A stretch of DNA of 64,000 bases from Vanilla planifolia (GCA_023846275.1 CM043870.1:17468385-17532384); one strand, 5' to 3'; positions 39,128-53,748 are shown, counted from the stretch's first letter. Program-made: numbers and translations. Notes: generated by a model not told the origin, from the letters alone.

Positions 39128-40414
39128 ATTTTGTTAATTCTTTCGATCGCTTCTATGTTCCCTCTTTTCATTTTCTTTTCATAATTAGTTTTTAATAATT
39201 AGTTTATGATGTTTTTATTAATTTGATATAATAATAAACATGGTAAATCATATTGATAAAATAAAATAATGACATTGTTTTTGTTTAATATTAAGTAAAA
39301 TAACCTATAATAATCTCTAATTAATTTATTCTTATAATAATATGTATTTTATATTTATAGAATTTTCTAAATATAAAATGTTATTTTACTAAAATTTACT
39401 AATCTAAAATTATATCCTTAATACGAAATATTATTTATATTTATTATCAAAGTTAAATCATACAAAGAAAATATATTAGGATAATCATTAAATTTATTAT
39501 TTAAATAACTTTTTTAATTTTAAGTATGAATAAAATGATATTAAATTTATATTTAAAATATTCTCTATCTATTTTTAATATTCTAAAATAATAATGAATC
39601 TCGAATATTTTTTATGTCTTATTATTATTAAAAATTATACATTTTTTATTTTTATATTTAATAAATATTATAAGGTTAAATAATAAGAATTTAATTTTTA
39701 TTAAATAAATTTTCTTATTTTTTCCTCTTTATCATAATGTCTCAGATATTGTCTCTTTTTTCTCTCTCCTATTGTCATTCTTTTATCTCTCTCTTCATTC
39801 TTTATCACATTATATTCTTTTTGGCTTCTCTCTCTCCTTTATTCTTCACTATTTTCTCATTTTCTTTCTCTCTCTCTCTCTCTCTGTTTACTTATTTATT
39901 TATTCGCTGTATCTCATCTATGTTCTCTCTTTTCTTTTTCTTTTTGTTAAATCCTCTCTCATCTCTCTCTATTATTATTTTTCTCTTTATTTTGCTATTA
40001 TTAATTTGTGAATTTCTCCCTCTCAGAGAAAAGTTACCTACATCTCCATCATCTCTTTTTCAACACAAGAACTAACAAATCTCTCATATTACATAGCTTA
40101 ATATATAATATGTTTTATAAATATATATCTTTAGTAATATTGATTGAGTAATTAAATTTAATATTTATAAGAAAATTAATATAATGAAATAAAGTCTTAT
40201 ATGTTAATATCTAGAATATGAACAGTAGCATTATGTATAGTTTTTTTTATTAATTATATATAAAAAATATTAATACTATAAACTATTATGACGGATAAAA
40301 TAATCATAAATATTTTTTTCAAAGTGCATATATTAGATAATTTAGAAAAGTTTAGATGTTGTTCGTAATCTTAACGGGTAACAACACAAATATGTTTTTT
40401 TGTCTTATGCATGC
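38314..40414 (+). repeat. Spacer 18
   Basis: (CT)13 at 39102-39127; B pyrimidine block from about 39732. Markers shared with spacer 19: ATCCTTAAAAAAT near 38849, TTTAATATTGAAAC near 38925 and ACTAAAATTTACT near 39389; shared with spacer 17: AATTTAATATTTA and GACGGATAAAA in the leader. ATTCTCTTTTTTAATG near 38327 is private. Confidence 0.9.
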
Positions 40415-40532
40415 ATGTGCGACCATACCAGCATTATGGCACTGGATCTCATTAGAACTCCAAAGTTAAGCATGCTTGGGCGAGAGTAGTATTGGGATGG
40501 GTGACCTCTTGAGAAGTCCTCGTGTTGCACAT
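40415..40532 (+). rRNA. 5S rRNA: 5S rRNA gene, copy 19 (consensus)
   Basis: Exact consensus, exactly 2219 bp from the genes on both sides. Standard promoter and G+T6 terminator. Confidence 0.95.
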
Positions 40533-41315
40533 GTTTTTTCATAGAATTCTATTTTCTAATGAATGATAATTTATTTTCACATACTAATGTTAAAAAAGGT
40601 AAATTCTTATAAATGATTTTTTATAATTATCATATTTTTAATCAAGTTTTAATAATAACTTTACGACATTATTGTTAACTTCATAAAATAAAAAATATGG
40701 CACATAATATGATGTAGTAAAATAATAACCTTAATTTAGTTCAATATTGAGCAAAATGGCTTATATGAATTAAAATAAATTAAGGTTAATTTATGTTTAT
40801 AATGGTATATATATGATATGCATAGAATTTTCTCAACATAAAAATATTATATTATAAAATATCAAAAGTATAAAATTATATTATTAATGTTAAATATTAT
40901 TTATATTTATATATAACATATATATCACATCACATAAATATAAAATATTATAATAAAATTATATAGATTATTTATTTATTTTTTTAAGTTTAGGCATAAA
41001 AAAGATAATATTAAATTAATAGTCATAATATTCTCTAAGTATTTTTAATATTCTAAAATAATAATAATCCTTAAAAAATTTTTATCTTTTATTATTAAAA
41101 AATATTATATTTCATTTACTTTTTATACTTATTAAATTATAAGTTTAATATTGAAACTGTAATTCTTATTAAATTATTTTTCTATCTTTTTTCTTTTTAT
41201 CATGATCGCTCACATATTCTCTTTCCTCTCGATCCTATTATCATCTTATTCTTTCTTTACTTTTTATCTTATTATATTATACTTGGCCTCTCTCTCTTCT
41301 GCCATTCTCTACTCT

Positions 41316-41346
<31 letters not shown>

Positions 41347-42633
41347 ATTTTGTTAATTCTTTCGATCGCTTCTATGTTCCCTCTTTTCATTTTCTTTTCA
41401 TAATTAGTTTTTAATAATTAGTTTATGATGTTTTTATTAATTTGATATAATAATAAACATGGTAAATCATATTGATAAAATAAAATAATGACATTGTTTT
41501 TGTTTAATATTAAGTAAAATAACCTATAATAATCTCTAATTAATTTATTCTTATAATAATATGTATTTTATATTTATAGAATTTTCTAAATATAAAATGT
41601 TATTTTACTAAAATTTACTAATCTAAAATTATATCCTTAATACGAAATATTATTTATATTTATTATCAAAGTTAAATCATACAAAGAAAATATATTAGGA
41701 TAATCATTAAATTTATTATTTAAATAACTTTTTTAATTTTAAGTATGAATAAAATGATATTAAATTTATATTTAAAATATTCTCTATCTATTTTTAATAT
41801 TCTAAAATAATAATGAATCTCGAATATTTTTTATGTCTTATTATTATTAAAAATTATACATTTTTTATTTTTATATTTAATAAATATTATAAGGTTAAAT
41901 AATAAGAATTTAATTTTTATTAAATAAATTTTCTTATTTTTTGCTCTTTATCATAATGTCTCAGATATTGTCTCTTTTTTCTCTCTCCTATTGTCATTCT
42001 TTTATCTCTCTCTTCATTCTTTATCACATTATATTCTTTTTGGCTTCTCTCTCTCCTTTATTCTTCACTATTTTCTCATTTTCTTTCTCTCTCTCTCTCT
42101 CTCTGTTTACTTATTTATTTATTCGCTGTATCTCATCTATGTTCTCTCTTTTCTTTTTCTTTTTGTTAAATCCTCTCTCATCTCTCTCTATTATTATTTT
42201 TCTCTTTATTTTGCTATTATTAATTTGTGAATTTCTCCCTCTCAGAGAAAAGTTACCTACATCTCCATCATCTCTTTTTCAACACAAGAACTAACAAATC
42301 TCTCATATTACATAGCTTAATATATAATATGTTTTATAAATATATATCTTTAGTAATATTGATTGAGTAATTAAATTTTATATTTATAAGAAAATTAATA
42401 TAATGAAATAAAGTCTTATATGTTAATATCTAGAATATGAACAGTAGCATTATGTATAGTTTTTTTTATTAATTATATATAAAAAATATTAATACTATAA
42501 ACTATTATGACGCATAAAATAATCATAAATATTTTTTTCAAAGTGCATATATTAGATAATTTAGAAAAGTTTAGATGTTGTTCGTAATCTTAACGGGTAA
42601 CAACACAAATATGTTTTTTTGTCTTATGCATGC
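40533..42633 (+). repeat. Spacer 19
   Basis: (CT)13 at 41321-41346. Subrepeat A repeats the spacer 18 markers (near 41068, 41144 and 41608). AAATGATTTTTTATAA near 40612 is shared with spacer 20. TTTTGCTCTTTATC near 41939 is private. The leader is majority type again (GACGCATAAAA), so the spacer 18 haplotype ends within this unit. Confidence 0.9.
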
Positions 42634-42751
42634 ATGTGCGACCATACCAGCATTATGGCACTGGATCTCATTAGAACTCCAAAGTTAAGCATGCTTGGGC
42701 GAGAGTAGTATTGGGATGGGTGACCTCTTGAGAAGTCCTCGTGTTGCACAT
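42634..42751 (+). rRNA. 5S rRNA: 5S rRNA gene, copy 20 (consensus)
   Basis: Exact consensus; third in a run of three perfect genes. G+T6 terminator. Confidence 0.95.
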
Positions 42752-44850
42752 GTTTTTTCATAGAATTCTATTTTCTAATGAATGATAATTTATTTTCACA
42801 TACTAATGTTAAAAAAGGTAAATTCTTATAAATGATTTTTTATAATTATCATATTTTTAATCAAGTTTTAATAATAACTTTACGACATTATTGTTAACTT
42901 CATAAAATAAAAAATATGGCACATAATATGATGTAGTAAAATAATAACCTTAATTTAGTTCAATATTGAGCAAAATGGCTTATATGAATTAAAATAAATT
43001 AAGGTTAATTTATGTTTATAATGGTATATATATGATATGCATAGAATTTTCTCAACATAAAAATATTATATTATAAAATATCAAAAGTATAAAATTATAT
43101 TATTAATGTTAAATATTATTTATATTTATATATAACATATATATCACATCACATAAATATAAAATATTATAATAAAATTATATAGATTATTTATTTATTT
43201 TTTTAAGTTTAGGCATAAAAAAGATAATATTAAATTAATAGTCATAATATTCTCTAAGTATTTTTAATATTCTAAAATAATAATAATCCTCAAAAAATTT
43301 TTATCTTTTATTATTAAAAAATATTATATTTCATTTACTTTTTATACTTATTAAATTATAAGTTTAATTTTGAAACTGTAATTCTTATTAAATTATTTTT
43401 CTATCTTTTTTCTTTTTATCATGATCGCTCACATATTCTCTTTCCTCTCGATCCTATTATCATCTTATTCTTTCTTTACTTTTTATCTTATTATATTATA
43501 CTTGGCCTCTCTCTCTTCTGCCATTCTCTACTCTGTCATCTCTCTCTCTCTCTCTCTCTCTCTATTTTGTTAATTCTTTCGATCGCTTCTATGTTCCCTC
43601 TTTTCATTTTCTTTTCATAATTAGTTTTTAATAATTAGTTTATGATGTTTTTATTAATTTGATATAATAATAAACATGGTAAATCATATTGATAAAATAA
43701 AATAATGACATTGTTTTTGTTTAATATTAAGTAAAATAACCTATAATAATCTCTAATTAATTTATTCTTATAATAATATGTATTTTATATTTATAGAATT
43801 TTCTAAATATAAAATGTTATTTTACTAAAAATTACTAATCTAAAATTATATCCTTAATACGAAATATTATTTATATTTATTATCAAAGTTAAATCATACA
43901 AAGAAAATATATTAGGATAATCATTAAATTTATTATTTAAATAACTTTTTTAATTTTAAGTATGAATAAAATGATATTAAATTTATATTTAAAATATTCT
44001 CTATCTATTTTTAATATTCTAAAATAATAATGAATCTCGAATATTGTTTATGTCTTATTATTATTAAAAATTATACATTTTTTATTTTTATATTTAATAA
44101 ATATTATAAGGTTAAATAATAAGAATTTAATTTTTATTAAATAAATTTTCTTATTTTTTCCTCTTTATCATAATGTCTCAGATATTGTCTCTTTTTTCTC
44201 TCTCCAATTGTCATTCTTTTATCTCTCTCTTCATTCTTTATCACATTATATTCTTTTTGGCTTCTCTCTCTCCTTTATTCTTCACTATTTTCTCATTTTC
44301 TTTCTCTCTCTCTCTCTCTCTGTTTACTTATTTATTTATTCGCTGTATCTCATCTATGTTCTCTCTTTTCTTTTTCTTTTTGTTAAATCCTCTCTCATCT
44401 CTCTCTATTATTATTTTTCTCTTTATTTTGCTATTATTAATTTGTGAATTTCTCCCTCTCAGAGAAAAGTTACCTACATCTCCATCATCTCTTTTTCAAC
44501 ACAAGAACTAACAAATCTCTCATATTACATAGCTTAATATATAATATGTTTTATAAATATATATCTTTAGTAATATTGATTGAGTAATTAAATTTTATAT
44601 TTATAAGAAAATTAATATAATGAAATAAATTCTTATATGTTAATATCTAGAATATGAACAGTAGCATTATGTATAGTTTTTTTTATTAATTATATATAAA
44701 AAATATTAATACTATAAACTATTATGACGCATAAAATAATCATAAATATTTTTTTCAAAGTGCATATATTAGATAATTTAGAAAAGTTTAGATGTTGTTC
44801 GTAATCTTAACGGGTAACAACACAAATATGTTTTTTTGTCTTATGCATGC
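42752..44850 (+). repeat. Spacer 20
   Basis: (CT)12 at 43540-43563; B pyrimidine block from about 44168. AAATGATTTTTTATAA near 42831 is shared with spacer 19. Private markers: GAATATTGTTTATG near 44039, CTCCAATTGTC near 44202 and AATAAATTCTTAT near 44624. No gene seen. Confidence 0.9.
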
Positions 44851-44968
44851 ATGTGCGACCATACCAGCATTATGGCACTGGATCTCATTAGAACTCCAAA
44901 GTTAAGCATGCTTGGGCGAGAGTAGTATTTGGATGGGTGACCTCTTGAGAAGTCCTCGTGTTGCACAT
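44851..44968 (+). rRNA. 5S rRNA: 5S rRNA gene, copy 21 (G80T)
   Basis: G to T at position 80 (AGTATTTGGATGG) at the edge of box C. The stem pair 80/96 changes from G-U wobble to U-U mismatch. Confidence 0.93.
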
Positions 44969-47067
44969 GTTTTTTCATAGAATTCTATTTTCTAATGAAT
45001 GATAATTTATTTTCACATACTAATGTTAAAAAAGGTAAATTCTTATAAATGATATTTTATAATTATCATATTTTTAATCAAGTTTTAATAATAACTTTAC
45101 GACATTATTGTTAACTTCATAAAATAAAAAATATGGCACATAATATGATGTAGTAAAATAATAACCTTAATTTAGTTCAATATTGAGCAAAATGGCTTAT
45201 ATGAATTAAAATAAATTAAGGTTAATTTATGTTTATAATGGTATATATATGATATGCATAGAATTTTCTCAACATAAAAATATTATATTATAAAATATCA
45301 AAAGTATAAAATTATATTATTAATGTTAAATATTATTTATATTTATATATAACATATATATCACATCACATAAATATAAAATATTATAATAAAATTATAT
45401 AGATTATTTATTTATTTTTTTAAGTTTAGGCATAAAAAAGATAATATTAAATTAATAGTCATAATATTCTCTAAGTATTTTTAATATTCTAAAATAATAA
45501 TAATCCTCAAAAAAATTTTATCTTTTATTATTAAAAAATATTATATTTCATTTACTTTTTATACTTATTAAATTATAAGTTTAATTTTGAAACTGTAATT
45601 CTTATTAAATTATTTTTCTATCTTTTTTCTTTTTATCATGATCGCTCACATATTCTCTTTCCTCTCGATCCTATTATCATCTTATTCTTTCTTTACTTTT
45701 TATCTTATTATATTATACTTGGCCTCTCTCTCTTCTGTCATTCTCTACTCTGTCATCTCTCTCTCTCTCTCTCTCTCTCTATTTTGTTAATTCTTTCGAT
45801 CGCTTCTATGTTCCCTCTTTTCATTTTCTTTTCATAATTAGTTTTTAATAATTAGTTTATGATGTTTTTATTAATTTGATATAATAATAAACATGGTAAA
45901 TCATATTGATAAAATAAAATAATGACATTGTTTTTGTTTAATATTAAGTAAAATAACCTATAATAATCTCTAATTAATTTATTCTTATAATAATATGTAT
46001 TTTATATTTATAGAATTTTCTAAATATAAAATGTTATTTTACTAAAAATTACTAATCTAAAATTATATCCTTAATACGAAATATTATTTATATTTATTAT
46101 CAAAGTTAAATCATACAAAGAAAATATATTAGGATAATCATTAAATTTATTATTTAAATAACTTTTTTAATTTTAAGTATGAATAAAATGATATTAAATT
46201 TATATTTAAAATATTCTCTATCTATTTTTAATATTCTAAAATAATAATGAATCTCGAATATTTTTTATGTCTTATTATTATTAAAAATTATACATTTTTT
46301 ATTTTTATATTTAATAAATATTATAAGGTTAAATAATAAGAATTTAATTTTTATTAAATAAATTTTCTTATTTTTTCCTCTTTATCATAATGTCTCAGAT
46401 ATTGTCTCTTTTTTCTCTCTCCTATTGTCATTCTTTTATCTCTCTCTTCATTCTTTATCACATTATATTCTTTTTGGCTTCTCTCTCTCCTTTATTCTTC
46501 ACTATTTTCTCATTTTCTTTCTCTCTCTCTCTCTCTCTGTTTACTTATTTATTTATTCGCTGTATCTCATCTATGTTCTCTCTTTTCTTTTTCTTTTTGT
46601 TAAATCCTCTCTCATCTCTCTCTATTATTATTTTTCTCTTTATTTTGCTATTATTAATTTGTGAATTTCTCCCTCTCAGAGAAAAGTTACCTACATCTCC
46701 ATCATCTCTTTTTCAACACAAGAACTAACAAATCTCTCATATTACATAGCTTAATATATAATATGTTTTATAAATATATATCTTTAGTAATATTGATTGA
46801 GTAATTAAATTTAATATTTATAAGAAAATTAATATAATGAAATAAAGTCTTATATGTTAATATCTAGAATATGAACAGTAGCATTATGTATAGTTTTTTT
46901 TATTAATTATATATAAAAAATATTAATACTATAAACTATTATGACGCATAAAATAATCATAAATATTTTTTTCAAAGTGCATATATTAGATAATTTAGAA
47001 AAGTTTAGATGTTGTTCGTAATCTTAACGGGTAACAACACAAATATGTTTTTTTGTCTTATGCATGC
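44969..47067 (+). repeat. Spacer 21
   Basis: (CT)12 at 45757-45780; seven-A/four-T run near 45509; CTGTCATTC before the CT tract. B pyrimidine block from about 46385. The leader has AATTTAATATTTA near 46807, otherwise seen only in spacers 17-18. No gene seen. Confidence 0.9.
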
Positions 47068-47185
47068 ATGTGCGACCATACCAGCATTATGGCACTGGAT
47101 CTCATTAGAACTCCAAAGTTAAGCATGCTTGGGCGAGAGTAGTATTGGGATGGGTGACCTCTTGAGAAGTCCTCGTGTTGCACAT
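47068..47185 (+). rRNA. 5S rRNA: 5S rRNA gene, copy 22 (consensus; alpha unit)
   Basis: Exact consensus. Opens the alternating alpha/beta block; the interval to the next gene (2235 bp) is the longest in the window because of (CT)20 and two single-A insertions. Confidence 0.95.
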
Positions 47186-47970
47186 GTTTTTTCATAGAAT
47201 TCTATTTTCTAATGAATGATAATTTATTTTCACATACTAATGTTAAAAAAAGGTAAATTCTTATAAATGATATTTTATAATTATCATATTTTTAATCAAG
47301 TTTTAATAATAACTTTACGACATTATTGTTAACTTCATAAAATAAAAAAATATGGCACATAATATGATGTAGTAAAATAATAACCTTAATTTAGTTCAAT
47401 ATTGAGCAAAATGGCTTATATGAATTAAAATAAATTAAGGTTAATTTATGTTTATAATGGTATATATATGATATGCATAGAATTTTCTCAACATAAAAAT
47501 ATTATATTATAAAATATCAAAAGTATAAAATTATATTATTAATGTTAAATATTATTTATATTTATATATAACATATATATCACATCACATAAATATAAAA
47601 TATTATAATAAAATTATATAGATTATTTATTTATTTTTTTAAGTTTAGGCATAAAAAAGATAATATTAAATTAATAGTCATAATATTCTCTAAGTATTTT
47701 TAATATTCTAAAATAATAATAATCCTCAAAAAAATTTTATCTTTTATTATTAAAAAATATTATATTTCATTTACTTTTTATACTTATTAAATTATAAGTT
47801 TAATTTTGAAACTGTAATTCTTATTAAATTATTTTTCTATCTTTTTTCTTTTTATCATGATCGCTCACATATTCTCTTTCCTCTCGATCCTATTATCATC
47901 TTATTCTTTCTTTACTTTTTATCTTATTATATTATACTTGGCCTCTCTCTCTTCTGCCATTCTCTACTCT

Positions 47971-48017
<47 letters not shown>

Positions 48018-49302
48018 TTTGTTAATTCTTTCGATCGCTTCTATGTTCCCTCTTTTCATTTTCTTTTCATAATTAGTTTTTAATAATTAGTTTATGATGT
48101 TTTTATTAATTTGATATAATAATAAACATGGTAAATCATATTGATAAAATAAAATAATGACATTGTTTTTGTTTAATATTAAGTAAAATAACCTATAATA
48201 ATCTCTAATTAATTTATTCTTATAATAATATGTATTTTATATTTATAGAATTTTCTAAATATAAAATGTTATTTTACTAAAAATTACTAATCTAAAATTA
48301 TATCCTTAATACGAAATATTATTTATATTTATTATCAAAGTTAAATCATACAAAGAAAATATATTAGGATAATCATTAAATTTATTATTTAAATAACTTT
48401 TTTAATTTTAAGTATGAATAAAATGATATTAAATTTATATTTAAAATATTCTCTATCTATTTTTAATATTCTAAAATAATAATGAATCTCGAATATTTTT
48501 TATGTCTTATTATTATTAAAAATTATACATTTTTTATTTTTATATTTAATAAATATTATAAGGTTAAATAATAAGAATTTAATTTTTATTAAATAAATTT
48601 TCTAATTTTTTCCTCTTTATCATAATGTCTCAGATATTGTCTCTTTTTTCTCTCTCCTATTGTCATTCTTTTATCTCTCTCTTCATTCTTTATCACATTA
48701 TATTCTTTTTGGCTTCTCTCTCTCTTTTATTCTTCACTATTTTCTCATTTTCTTTCTCTCTCTCTCTCTCTCTGTTTACTTATTTATTTATTCGTTGTAT
48801 CTCATCTATGTTCTCTCTTTTCTTTTTCTTTTTGTTAAATCCTCTCTCATCTCTCTCTATTATTATTTTTCTCTTTATTTTGCTATTATTAATTTGTGAA
48901 TTTCTCCCTCTCAGAGAAAAGTTACCTACATCTCCATCATCTCTTTTTCAACACAAGAACTAACAAATCTCTCATATTACATAGCTTAATATATAATATG
49001 TTTTATAAATATATATCTTTAGTAATATTGATTGAGTAATTAAATTTTATATTTATAAGAAAATTAATATAATGAAATAAAGTCTTATATGTTAATATCT
49101 AGAATATGAACAGTAGCATTATGTATAGTTTTTTTTATTAATTATATATAAAAAATATTAATACTATAAACTATTATGACGCATAAAATAATCATAAATA
49201 TTTTTTTCAAAGTGCATATATTAGATAATTTAGAAAAGTTTAGATGTTGTTCGTAATCTTAACGGGTAACAACACAAATATGTTTTTTTGTCTTATGCAT
49301 GC
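47186..49302 (+). repeat. Spacer 22 (alpha type)
   Basis: Longest CT tract, (CT)20 at 47976-48015. Alpha markers: GTTAAAAAAAGG near 47243, ATAAAAAAATATGG near 47342, seven-A/four-T run near 47728, CTGCCATTC, and CTCTCTTTTATTC near 48720. Private: TTTTCTAATTTTTT near 48598 and TTCGTTGTATC near 48791. Confidence 0.9.
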
Positions 49303-49420
49303 ATGTGCGACCATACCAGCATTATGGCACTGGATCTCATTAGAACTCCAAAGTTAAGCATGCTTGGGCGAGAGTAGTATTGGGATGGGTGACCTCTTGA
49401 GAAGTCCTCGTGTTGCACAT
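49303..49420 (+). rRNA. 5S rRNA: 5S rRNA gene, copy 23 (consensus; beta unit)
   Basis: Exact consensus. Its spacer carries the beta marker set. G+T6 terminator. Confidence 0.95.
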
Positions 49421-51521
49421 GTTTTTTCATAGAATTCTATTTTCTAATGAATGATAATTTATTTTCACATACTAATGTTAAAAAAGGTAAATTCTTATAA
49501 ATGATATTTTATAATTATCATATTTTTAATCAAGTTTTAATAATAACTTTACGACATTATTGTTAACTTCATAAAATAAAAAATATGGCACATAATATGA
49601 TGTAGTAAAATAATAACCTTAATTTAGTTCAATATTGAGCAAAATGGCTTATATGAATTAAAATAAATTAAGGTTAATTTATGTTTATAATGGTATATAT
49701 ATGATATGCATAGAATTTTCTCAACATAAAAATATTATATTATAAAATATCAAAAGTATAAAATTATATTATTAATGTTAAATATTATTTATATTTATAT
49801 ATAACATATATATCACATCACATAAATATAAAATATTATAATAAAATTATATAGATTATTTATTTATTTTTTTAAGTTTAGGAATAAAAAAGATAATATT
49901 AAATTAATAGTCATAATATTCTCTAAGTATTTTTAATATTCTAAAATAATAATAATCCTCAAAAAATTTTTATCTTTTATTATTAAAAAATATTATATTT
50001 CATTTACTTTTTATACTTATTAAATTATAAGTTTAATTTTGAAACTGTAATTCTTATTAAATTATTTTTCTATCTTTTTTCTTTTTATCATGATCGCTCA
50101 CATATTCTCTTTCCTCTCGATCCTATTATCATCTTATTCTTTCTTTACTTTTTATCTTATTATATTATACTTGGCCTCTCTCTCTTCTGTCATTCTCTAC
50201 TCTGTCATCTCTCTCTCTCCCTCTCTCTCTCTCTATTTTGTTAATTCTTTCGATCGCTTCTATGTTCCCTCTTTTCATTTTCTTTTCATAATTAGTTTTT
50301 AATAATTAGTTTATGATGTTTTTATTAATTTGATATAATAATAAACATGGTAAATCATATTGATAAAATAAAATAATGACATTGTTTTTGTTTAATATTA
50401 AGTAAAATAACCTATAATAATCTCTAATTAATTTATTCTTATAATAATATGTATTTTATATTTATAGAATTTTCTAAATATAAAATGTTATTTTACTAAA
50501 AATTACTAATCTAAAATTATATCCTTAATACGAAATATTATTTATATTTATTATCAAAGTTAAATCATACAAAGAAAATATATTAGGATAATCATTAAAT
50601 TTATTATTTAAATAACTTTTTTAATTTTAAGTATGAATAAAATGATATTAAATTTATATTTAAAATATTCTCTATCTATTTTTAATATTCTAAAATAATA
50701 ATGAATCTCGAATATTTTTAATGTCTTATTATTATTAAAAATTATACATTTTTTATTTTTATATTTAATAAATATTATAAGGTTAAATAATAAGAATTTA
50801 ATTTTTATTAAATAAATTTTCTTATTTTTTCCTCTTTATCATAATGTCTCAGATATTGTCTCTTTTTTCTCTCTCCTATTGTCATTCTTTTATCTCTCTC
50901 TTCATTCTTTATCACATTATATTCTTTTTGGCTTCTCTCTCTCCTTTATTCTTCACTATTTTCTCATTTTCTTTCTCTCTCTCTCTCTCTCTGTTTACTT
51001 ATTTATTTATTCGCTGTATCTCATCTATGTTCTCTCTTTTCTTTTTCTTTTTGTTAAATCCTCTCTCATCTCTCTCTATTATTATTTTTCTCTTTATTTT
51101 GCTATTATTAATTTGTGAATTTCTCCCTCTCAGAGAAAAGTTACCTACATCTCCATCATCTCCTTTTCAACACAAGAACTAACAAATCTCTCATATTACA
51201 TAGCTTAATATATAATATGTTTTATAAATATATATCTTTAGTAATATTGATTGAGTAATTAAATTTTATATTTATAAGAAAATTAATATAATGAAATAAA
51301 GTCTTATATGTTAATATCTAGAATATGAACAGTAGCATTATGTATAGTTTTTTTTATTAATTATATATAAAAAATATTAATACTATAAACTATTATGACG
51401 CATAAAATAATCATAAATATTTTTTTCAAAGTGCATATATTAGATAATTTAGAAAAGTTTAGATGTTGTTCGTAATCTTAACGGGTAACAACACAAATAT
51501 GTCTTTTTGTCTTATGCATGC
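49421..51521 (+). repeat. Spacer 23 (beta type)
   Basis: Interrupted CT tract 50209-50234 (CCC inside, as in spacer 4). Beta markers: six-A runs, CTGTCATTC, GAATATTTTTAATG near 50709 and CTCCTTTATTC. Private: TTAGGAATAAAA near 49879 and ATCTCCTTTTC near 51158. The T7 promoter stretch before copy 24 reads GTCTTTTTG (T to C at -19). Confidence 0.9.
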
Positions 51522-51639
51522 ATGTGCGACCATACCAGCATTATGGCACTGGATCTCATTAGAACTCCAAAGTTAAGCATGCTTGGGCGAGAGTAGTATT
51601 GGGATGGGTGACCTCTTGAGAAGTCCTCGTGTTGCACAT
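51522..51639 (+). rRNA. 5S rRNA: 5S rRNA gene, copy 24 (consensus; upstream T-19C)
   Basis: Coding part is exact consensus. Upstream T-19 is C, within the T-run between the TATA-like element and the -12 region; effect unknown. Alpha unit. Confidence 0.95.
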
Positions 51640-52424
51640 GTTTTTTCATAGAATTCTATTTTCTAATGAATGATAATTTATTTTCACATACTAATGTTAA
51701 AAAAAGGTAAATTCTTATAAATGATATTTTATAATTATCATATTTTTAATCAAGTTTTAATAATAACTTTACGACATTATTGTTAACTTCATAAAATAAA
51801 AAAATATGGCACATAATATGATGTAGTAAAATAATAACCTTAATTTAGTTCAATATTGAGCAAAATGGCTTATATGAATTAAAATAAATTAAGGTTAATT
51901 TATGTTTATAATGGTATATATATGATATGCATAGAATTTTCTCAACATAAAAATATTATATTATAAAATATCAAAAGTATAAAATTATATTATTAATGTT
52001 AAATATTATTTATATTTATATATAACATATATATCACATCACATAAATATAAAATATTATAATAAAATTATATAGATTATTTATTTATTTTTTTAAGTTT
52101 AGGCATAAAAAAGATAATATTAAATTAATAGTCATAATATTCTCTAAGTATTTTTAATATTCTAAAATAATAATAATCCTCAAAAAAATTTTATCTTTTA
52201 TTATTAAAAAATATTATATTTAATTTACTTTTTATACTTATTAAATTATAAGTTTAATTTTGAAACTGTAATTCTTATTAAATTATTTTTCTATCTTTTT
52301 TCTTTTTATCATGATCGCTCACATATTCTCTTTCCTCTCGATCCTATTATCATCTTATTCTTTCTTTACTTTTTATCTTATTATATTATACTTGGCCTCT
52401 CTCTCTTCTGCCATTCTCTACTCT

Positions 52425-52463
<39 letters not shown>

Positions 52464-53748
52464 TTTGTTAATTCTTTCGATCGCTTCTATGTTCCCTCTT
52501 TTCATTTTCTTTTCATAATTAGTTTTTAATAATTAGTTTATGATGTTTTTATTAATTTGATATAATAATAAACATGGTAAATCATATTGATAAAATAAAA
52601 TAATGACATTGTTTTTGTTTAATATTAAGTAAAATAACCTATAATAATCTCTAATTAATTTATTCTTATAATAATATGTATTTTATATTTATAGAATTTT
52701 CTAAATATAAAATGTTATTTTACTAAAAATTACTAATCTAAAATTATATCCTTAATACGAAATATTATTTATATTTATTATCAAAGTTAAATCATACAAA
52801 GAAAATATATTAGGATAATCATTAAATTTATTATTTAAATAACTTTTTTAATTTTAAGTATGAATAAAATGATATTAAATTTATATTTAAAATATTCTCT
52901 ATCTATTTTTAATAATCTAAAATAATAATGAATCTCGAATATTTTTTATGTCTTATTATTATTAAAAATTATACATTTTTTATTTTTATATTTAATAAAT
53001 ATTATAAGGTTAAATAATAAGAATTTAATTTTTATTAAATAAATTTTCTTATTTTTTCCTCTTTATCATAATGTCTCAGATATTGTCTCTTTTTTCTCTC
53101 TCCTATTGTCATTCTTTTATCTCTCTCTTCATTCTTTATCACATTATATTCTTTTTGGCTTCTCTCTCTCTTTTATTCTTCACTATTTTCTCATTTTCTT
53201 TCTCTCTCTCTCTCTCTCTGTTTACTTATTTATTTATTCGCTGTATCTCATCTATGTTCTCTCTTTTCTTTTTCATTTTGTTAAATCCTCTCTCATCTCT
53301 CTCTATTATTATTTTTCTCTTTATTTTGCTATTATTAATTTGTGAATTTCTCCCTCTCAGAGAAAAGTTACCTACATCTCCATCATCTCTTTTTCAACAC
53401 AAGAACTAACAAATCTCTCATATTACATAGCTTAATATATAATATGTTTTATAAATATATATCTTTAGTAATATTGATTGAGTAATTAAATTTTATATTT
53501 ATAAGAAAATTAATATAATAAAATAAAGTCTTATATGTTAATATCTAGAATATGAACAGTAGCATTATGTATAGTTTTTTTTATTAATTATATATAAAAA
53601 ATATTAATACTATAAACTATTATGACGCATAAAATAATCATAAATATTTTTTTCAAAGTGCATATATTAGATAATTTAGAAAAGTTTAGATGTTGTTCGT
53701 AATCTTAACGGGTAACAACACAAATATGTTTTTTTGTCTTATGCATGC
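51640..53748 (+). repeat. Spacer 24 (alpha type)
   Basis: (CT)16 at 52430-52461. All five alpha markers are present. AATAATCTAAAAT near 52911 and ATAATAAAATAAAG near 53514 are shared only with spacer 26. Private: ATTTAATTTACT near 52218 and TTTCATTTTGTT near 53270. B pyrimidine block from about 53066. Confidence 0.9.
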
